Positions 4,739-8,879 of a stretch of DNA of 8,879 nt are shown piece by piece (positions within the stretch are counted from its first letter, which is position 1; each line of letters starts with the position of its first letter). The stretch spans positions 1 through 8,879 of the forward strand of contig JAJPXR010000230.1 of NCBI GenBank assembly GCA_021205375.1, written 5' to 3'. Source of the DNA: Clostridiales bacterium (lineage in GTDB: Bacteria > Bacillota > Clostridia > Oscillospirales > Oscillospiraceae). The notes beneath the pieces are model-generated. The model had not been told where the DNA came from, searched no databases, and saw only the letters and a program-made list of their open reading frames with translations. Both the position numbers and the translations under genes were made by a program.

Positions 4739-6409
4739 ATGTGTGGTATTGCGGGCTTTTGCAACTGGAACCGGGACAACACCGCCCCCTGCTGGCGGGA
4801 GGCGGCGGAGCGAATGGGGGATGCGCTGGCCCACCGGGGGCCGGACGATGAGGGGCTGTTTCTGTCTCCCGCCTGCGCGCTGGCCCACCGGCGGTTGGCG
4901 GTCATCGACCCGGAACACGGCCAACAGCCCATGACCGGCGGCCACTGCACTCTGGTTTACAACGGGGAGCTGTACAACACCCCGGCTTTGCGGCTGGAGC
5001 TGGAGCGGCGGGGCCATGTGTTCCGCACCAACACCGACACGGAGGTGGTGCTGGAGGGGTACTTGGAATACGGTGCGGCGGTCAGCAGTCATTTGGAGGG
5101 CATTTACGCCTTCGCTATCTGGGACCAGCGGAAGGAGCAGCTCTTCTGTTGCCGTGACCGCTTTGGGGTGAAGCCCTTTTTCTACGCCGTTCAGGGGGAT
5201 ACCTTCCTCTTTGGCTCGGAGCCGAAAGCATTGTTCGCCTACGGACTGGAGCCGCAGGCAGATGAGGACACCTGGCGGGAGATTTTGGGCATTTGCCCCG
5301 CCCGGACGCCGGGCAGCGGCGTGTTTGCCGGGGTGTCAGAGCTGCGCCCCGCCCATCAGATGGTAGTGACAGGGGAGGGGCTGACGGTTTCCCGCTACTG
5401 GAACGTGGAGAGTCGGGCACATACGGAAACTTATGACGAGACGGTGGAACATCTGCGGGAATTGCTGACCTCTGCCGTCCGGCGGCAGTTGGTCAGCGAT
5501 GTGCCCCTTTGTACCCTGCTCTCCGGCGGGCTGGATTCGTCTTTTCTGACCGCTGTGGCGGCGAAGGACTGCCGGGAGCGGGGCCTCCCGGCGCTGGAGA
5601 CCTACTCCTTCGACTACACAGACAACCAAAAGTATTTTCACGCCAGTGCCTTCCAGCCGGACGCCGATTGGCCCTGGGTGGAGCGGATGCGGGAGCACTG
5701 CGGCACCCGCCACACCGTCTTGGTTTGCACCCAGGAGACGCTGGTGGAGCTGCTGGAGGACGCGATGATTGCCAAGGACTTCCCCGGCATGGCGGACTGC
5801 GACTCCTCTCTGCTGTATTTTTGCCGGGAAATGCGGAAAAAACACACCGTCGCCCTGTCAGGGGAGTGTTCTGACGAGATTTTCGGCGGCTATCCCTGGT
5901 TCCACAGGCCGGATATGCTGGCGGCGGACACTTTCCCCTGGTGTATGGATTTGTCCGCCCGCACTTGCGTCCTCCGCCCAGGGCTGGCAGAACGGCTGGA
6001 CTTGGAGGAGGCAGTCCGCGCCCGCTACCGGGCCAGTCTGGAGGAGACGCCCCGGCTGGAAGGGGAGAACCCGGAGGAGGCCCGCCGCCGGGAGATCGCC
6101 TGGCTGAATCTGAACTGGTTCATGACCAACCTGCTGGACCGGAAGGACCGGATGAGCATGGCAACGGGGCTGGAGATCCGCGTTCCCTTTCTGGATGGCT
6201 GGAGTTCCCGCCGCAGGGCGTGCAAACTGCTGCGCGAAGGAGCAATTGCCGCGCTTGGATCGGATTGTCACAACATGAAAAATCGAAAGCCGAACCTGAG
6301 AGAAGCGTTGCCGGTGATCCAGAAAAAAGTTGGGCAGGAAGCTGTCTACAGGATAGCAGAAAAGGCGGACGGATTGCTCGTTGGTAAGCGGAGTTATGTA
6401 GAAATATAG
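4739..6409 (+). CDS. asnB: Chimeric ORF: asparagine synthetase (AsnB) residues 1-486 fused to a CpsB-like tail
   Basis: Glutamine-hydrolysing asparagine synthetases convert aspartate, ATP and glutamine to asparagine. The start is clear: AAGGAGG (4725-4731) lies 7 nt before ATG, and the mature protein would begin with the catalytic Cys2 (MCGIAGF). The class II amidotransferase domain shows AHRGPDDEG (31-39), YNGELYN (74-80) and RDRFGVKP (139-146). The synthetase domain has LLSGGLDSS (260-268) for ATP, then SGECSDEIFGGYPWF (374-388) and LLDRKDRMSMATGLEIRVPFLD (465-486). The frame then leaves the family. The roughly 120 C-terminal residues expected after VPFLD, including a conserved lysine loop (K449 of E. 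coli AsnB, from memory), are missing. Residues 487-556 instead look like the end of a CpsB phosphatase. Glutaminase activity is plausible, but asparagine synthesis is doubtful. It diverges from nadE and lies 56 nt before the priming transferase. Confidence 0.9.
   Translation: MCGIAGFCNWNRDNTAPCWREAAERMGDALAHRGPDDEGLFLSPACALAHRRLAVIDPEHGQQPMTGGHCTLVYNGELYNTPALRLELERRGHVFRTNTDTEVVLEGYLEYGAAVSSHLEGIYAFAIWDQRKEQLFCCRDRFGVKPFFYAVQGDTFLFGSEPKALFAYGLEPQADEDTWREILGICPARTPGSGVFAGVSELRPAHQMVVTGEGLTVSRYWNVESRAHTETYDETVEHLRELLTSAVRRQLVSDVPLCTLLSGGLDSSFLTAVAAKDCRERGLPALETYSFDYTDNQKYFHASAFQPDADWPWVERMREHCGTRHTVLVCTQETLVELLEDAMIAKDFPGMADCDSSLLYFCREMRKKHTVALSGECSDEIFGGYPWFHRPDMLAADTFPWCMDLSARTCVLRPGLAERLDLEEAVRARYRASLEETPRLEGENPEEARRREIAWLNLNWFMTNLLDRKDRMSMATGLEIRVPFLDGWSSRRRACKLLREGAIAALGSDCHNMKNRKPNLREALPVIQKKVGQEAVYRIAEKADGLLVGKRSYVEI
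6197..6409 (+). pseudogene. C-terminal remnant of a CpsB/YwqE-type PHP tyrosine phosphatase, in frame with asnB
   Basis: The last 70 residues of the preceding ORF carry the typical end of the manganese-dependent tyrosine phosphatases that act on EPS kinases. RRRACKLLREG is followed by AALGSDCHN (504-512), with the metal ligands Asp509 and His511, then RKPNLREALPVIQKK and GQEAVYRIAEKADGLL. This family usually has about 240-260 residues, so only the last quarter remains and the rest of the PHP metal site is absent. Composition is less GC-rich than in the asnB part, and codons such as AAA, GAA and ATA appear. In many Firmicutes cpsB lies just upstream of the priming sugar transferase, exactly as this fragment does, so it is probably the true 3' end of an EPS-locus cpsB. 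The junction is near 6188-6197. Confidence 0.8.
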
Positions 6410-6465
6410 CCTTCGGCTCTCTGAATTGAGAAAGAGAATAGAGAGAAAAGTAGAGAGGTACAGGC

Positions 6466-7878
6466 ATGTACGAAAACAATATTTATCGGTGGTATAAACA
6501 CTGGGATTTTACGCTGCTGGACATTATTTGCATGGAAATCGCGTTCCGGTTGGCCGCGATGATCCCAATTGGCGACCCGATGGGCGGTCAACTGTACAGA
6601 CATATTGCAATCGTCCTCATCGTGTTGAACATCTGCGTCGTGTTTTTCTGTGAAAGCTATAAGGGAATCTTAAAAAGAGGCTATCTCATTGAAACGAAGA
6701 AATGCCTGCTCCATGTGGTGTACATTGTCGGCGTGTTGCTGATTTATCTCTATATGATCAAGGAAACGGGGAACTATTCCCGCCTTGTCTATTTGCTCTT
6801 TGCTGTTTTCTACTTTGTGTTGACGTATGTGTGCCGATGCGTTTGGAAAAGGCACCTCCAGGCCAGAGGAAAGGCGAACAAGGGGAACCATTCGCTGGTG
6901 ATTATTGTGGATCAGGATAGTGCTGAGGCGGTAGTCACAAATATCCGCCAATGCAATTTTGGCGAGTTTCAAATCAACGGAGTGGCCATCCTGGATGCGG
7001 ATATGGTCGGACAGGAAATTTCAGGTATTCCAGTGGTCGCCAACGGTGACAGTGTGCTGAAATATCTGAAAGAGACTTGGGTCGATGAGGTGTTTATCCA
7101 TATACCCAACGATATGCAGGTTTCCCAGGCGCTTTTTGACGGGTGCGCGGAAATGGGCATTACGATCCACCTGCGGCTGGCGGACATCGTTCCCCAAGGC
7201 ATGAATCAGACAATTGAAAAAATCGGGAATTACACAGTGCTCACGAAATCGGTCAGAATGGTGACGCTGCGGCAAAAGGTGCTCAAGCGCCTGATGGACA
7301 TCGCGGGAAGCCTTGTGGGACTGGCGATCACGGGCATCGCGTTCCTCTTTGTGGCTCCTGCCATTTATATCAGTTCCCCCGGTCCGATTTTCTTTTCTCA
7401 GACACGGATCGGCCAAAACGGAAAGCGGTTCAAGTTATATAAATTCCGCTCTATGTACATGGACGCAGAGGAGCGCAAGAAGGAACTTCTGTCCGAAAAC
7501 GAGGTCGCAGATGGCATGATGTTCAAAATCGACGATGATCCGCGGATCATCAAAGGTGTTGGACATTTTATTCGCAGGACCTCCATTGATGAGCTGCCTC
7601 AGTTTTGGAACGTGCTGAAGGGTGATATGAGCCTGGTCGGCACCCGCCCCCCAACGGAGGATGAATGGGAAAAGTATGAGCTGCATCATCGGAAGCGCCT
7701 GGCGATCAAGCCGGGCATCACCGGTATGTGGCAGGTCAGTGGCAGAACGAAAATCAAGGACTTTGAGCAGGTGGTCGCGCTGGACACGAAATACATATTG
7801 GACTGGTCGCTGGGGCTGGATGTGAAGATCCTGTTTAAGACCGTTCAGGTCGTGGCGAAGCGGGAAGGCGCGGCGTGA
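6466..7878 (+). CDS. Polyprenyl glycosylphosphotransferase (EPS priming sugar transferase, CpsE/WbaP type)
   Basis: Transfers a sugar-1-phosphate from a UDP-sugar to undecaprenyl phosphate at the membrane, the first step of EPS or capsule repeat-unit synthesis. The protein has 470 residues. The N-terminal part (about 15-125) contains roughly four hydrophobic segments. A CoA-binding-like middle domain follows (about 140-250). The catalytic part (272-470) starts KVLKRLMDIAGSLVG and contains SSPGPIFFSQTRIGQNGKRF (303-322), KFRSMY, DDDPRI (356-361), RRTSIDELPQFWNVLKGDMS (370-389), VGTRPP (391-396) and KPGITGMWQVSGR (415-427). All conserved catalytic blocks are intact. AGAGAGG lies about 7 nt before the ATG. 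Which sugar is used (glucose, galactose or other) cannot be told from the sequence. It sits after the cpsB remnant and before glycosyltransferases, as in EPS clusters. Confidence 0.95.
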   Translation: MYENNIYRWYKHWDFTLLDIICMEIAFRLAAMIPIGDPMGGQLYRHIAIVLIVLNICVVFFCESYKGILKRGYLIETKKCLLHVVYIVGVLLIYLYMIKETGNYSRLVYLLFAVFYFVLTYVCRCVWKRHLQARGKANKGNHSLVIIVDQDSAEAVVTNIRQCNFGEFQINGVAILDADMVGQEISGIPVVANGDSVLKYLKETWVDEVFIHIPNDMQVSQALFDGCAEMGITIHLRLADIVPQGMNQTIEKIGNYTVLTKSVRMVTLRQKVLKRLMDIAGSLVGLAITGIAFLFVAPAIYISSPGPIFFSQTRIGQNGKRFKLYKFRSMYMDAEERKKELLSENEVADGMMFKIDDDPRIIKGVGHFIRRTSIDELPQFWNVLKGDMSLVGTRPPTEDEWEKYELHHRKRLAIKPGITGMWQVSGRTKIKDFEQVVALDTKYILDWSLGLDVKILFKTVQVVAKREGAA

Positions 7879-7888
7879 ACCAACTGCG

Positions 7889-8110
7889 TTGCCGAGATAC
7901 AAGGGTGAGAAGCCGAAACCTGTGCCGTCGTTCAGGCGCAGGAGGTCGTGCTTCTGGATGTGGATACTTCACCGCTTCAGAAACAGGTGCGTAGCAATGA
8001 TTAGTGGCGTTTTGGGTATTTCTACCGCGTCAAAAAATTCATGTTTTGCGCTGCTCATAGGGACTTTGAAGATATGGAACTGGTGGCTGCCTGAGAGGCG
8101 GTATTGGTGA
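7889..8110 (+). pseudogene. Decayed glycosyltransferase family 4 fragment
   Basis: The stretch 7949-8037 aligns without gaps to 8791-8879 of the intact downstream glycosyltransferase. Translated, both read CFWMW, then RCVA.I and GV.GIS, ending SK. Upstream of 7949 the similarity seems to continue only if a 1-nt deletion is allowed (CGCAGGAGG against CGCAGAAGG). Downstream the frame reads NSCFALLIGTLKIWNWW and then a stop at 8108. The expected N-terminal GGIEVVVEEL part is absent. The short open frame at 7889-8110 (73 codons) has no ribosome-binding site or protein-like start. I read it as a relic of a duplicated glycosyltransferase gene and not as an expressed gene. Confidence 0.65.
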
Positions 8111-8469
8111 TGGAGATATAATAGGGACAACCACGAAGAAGCCTTTATTTACAAGGATTTCTGGCTTGGCTTAGTCTCCTTGGAATATAATTTTAATTTT
8201 TATGCAGAGATTGAGCAAGTCGAAAATCTGAGTAGATGAAGCTGTTGGCTTCTGGATGCTCTGTTTTGACCCAATCGAACGAGCGTAAAAATTGAAGAAG
8301 GAGGTTGAGACAAGCCTGCAGCGGAATGGCGGAGGTCGTTCTACTACAGGCTTATTGTCGTGTAACCGATACTGGGGGGTGAGGGCAATTTTGATATGTA
8401 CATATTTTGCTCGGAGAAGGATATGGAACTGTTCACTATCGTAGAAATTGAGAGGAGTTATGTTATAAG
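8111..8469 (+). other. Roughly 360 bp without intact gene; probable coding debris before the glycosyltransferase
   Basis: No complete gene is visible. One frame (8111-8239) stays open for 42 codons with protein-like content (HEEAFIYKDFW, EYNFNFYAEIEQ) but has no start codon. A second frame (8366-8473) ends in FCSEKDMELFTIVEIERSY and could start at the ATG at 8396. Its TGA (8471-8473) overlaps the ATG of the downstream glycosyltransferase as ATGA. The 12-mer GATATGGAACTG at 8420-8431 repeats the one at 8071-8082. Two TATAAT-like words (8117-8122 and 8186-8191) lack a matching -35 box. The composition is AT-richer than the left half of the window. I cannot assign a function. Confidence 0.4.
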
Positions 8470-8879
8470 ATGAAAACTGAAAAGGATGCTCCCCTTAAGA
8501 TAGCAATGTTGGGGCATAAGACGGTTCCTGCGATGGATAGCTCCAGAGGAGGCATAGAAGTCGTCGTTGAGGAGCTGGCACCACGACTGGTTGAAATGGG
8601 ATGTGAAGTGACCTGTTATAACCGAACAGGTTGCGATAATGGAGGGGTGTCAGAATATAAGGGAGTTAGGCTGAAACCGGTGTTCACACTACATCGGAAA
8701 GGGCTTGCAGCGATGTCGTCATCGCTATGGGCGACAATCAAAGCTACCTTCGGCGGATATGATGTGATCCATTATCACGCAGAAGGACCCTGCTTTTGGA
8801 TGTGGTTCCCACGGCTACTTGGAAGAAGATGTGTGGCTACAATTCATGGTGTCATGGGTATTTCTAGCACATCAAAAAA
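8470..8879 (+). CDS. Glycosyltransferase family 4 (GT-B fold), N-terminal part, cut by window edge
   Basis: Probably adds a sugar to the lipid-linked EPS repeat unit on the inner membrane face. The 136 complete codons show the GT4 N-terminal Rossmann domain: PLKIAMLGHKTVP (8-20), the glycine loop RGGIEVVVEELAPRL (26-40), EVTCYNRTG (46-54), YDVIHYHAEGPCFWMW (97-112) and RRCVATIHG (119-127). This set resembles rhamnosyltransferase-like (DUF1972-type) enzymes. The ATG at 8470 is chosen because an in-frame TGA lies at 8449. The nearest AGGAG is 12 nt upstream, which is longer than usual. After HG the sequence reads VMGISSTSK, where relatives that I recall have a GLDxxRxKW type motif. The donor-binding C-terminal domain is outside the window. 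A decayed relative lies at 7889-8110. Confidence 0.88.
   Translation, partial: MKTEKDAPLKIAMLGHKTVPAMDSSRGGIEVVVEELAPRLVEMGCEVTCYNRTGCDNGGVSEYKGVRLKPVFTLHRKGLAAMSSSLWATIKATFGGYDVIHYHAEGPCFWMWFPRLLGRRCVATIHGVMGISSTSK

Noticed and set aside
8117..8191. TATAAT-like words at 8117-8122 and 8186-8191 as promoters for the glycosyltransferase
   Set aside because: Neither has a -35 box at 16-18 nt, and such words are expected in AT-rich debris.
1..8879. CRISPR arrays, transposase genes, toxin-antitoxin pairs, phage or defence genes
   Set aside because: I searched both strands and found no regularly spaced repeats, transposase motifs or defence domains.

Overview
The window looks like a chromosomal piece of a GC-rich gut-type Clostridia (Oscillospiraceae/Flavonifractor-like). 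The evidence is a T-box leader in front of a class II glycyl-tRNA synthetase, an HU/S4-protein/MazG cluster of the Firmicutes yabN-yabO kind, a two-domain glutamine-dependent NAD synthetase, and strongly GC-rich codon use up to about 6230. The species assignment is inference.

Left part (minus strand, 1-842): the first 162 codons of glyS run off the window edge. They are preceded by a complete T-box attenuator (promoter, leader, antiterminator, terminator). The T-box acceptor bulge reads TGGC, which does not fit the usual U73 of bacterial tRNA-Gly. From 843 to 1316 there is no gene. That stretch holds a run of palindromes and a cloverleaf-like GC-rich repeat bounded by a 10-bp direct repeat.

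Middle (minus strand, 1317-4659): a compact operon nadE - mazG - hup - rqcP, with junctions of 10 nt, an 8-nt overlap and 1 nt, read from a candidate sigma-A promoter at 4659-4631. It combines NAD synthesis, house-cleaning NTP hydrolysis, a nucleoid protein and the ribosome quality-control factor RqcP.

Right part (plus strand, 4739-8879): divergent from nadE lies an asparagine synthetase ORF. Its C-terminus is not asparagine synthetase: after VPFLD (residues 482-486) the reading frame continues as the C-terminal tail of a CpsB/YwqE-type PHP tyrosine phosphatase. Base composition changes close to the same place. The simplest reading is a deletion or recombination that joined asnB to the end of an exopolysaccharide (EPS) regulatory gene. 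EPS genes follow: a polyprenyl-phosphate sugar-1-phosphate transferase (priming enzyme), a decayed glycosyltransferase fragment (about 7889-8110), roughly 360 bp of probable coding debris, and the start of a family-4 glycosyltransferase cut by the window edge. The decayed fragment matches the intact glycosyltransferase without gaps over 89 bp (7949-8037 against 8791-8879).

I see no new defence or mobile system. The most unusual signals are the asnB::cpsB chimera, the non-matching T-box, the duplicated and decaying glycosyltransferase, and the palindromic repeat element.
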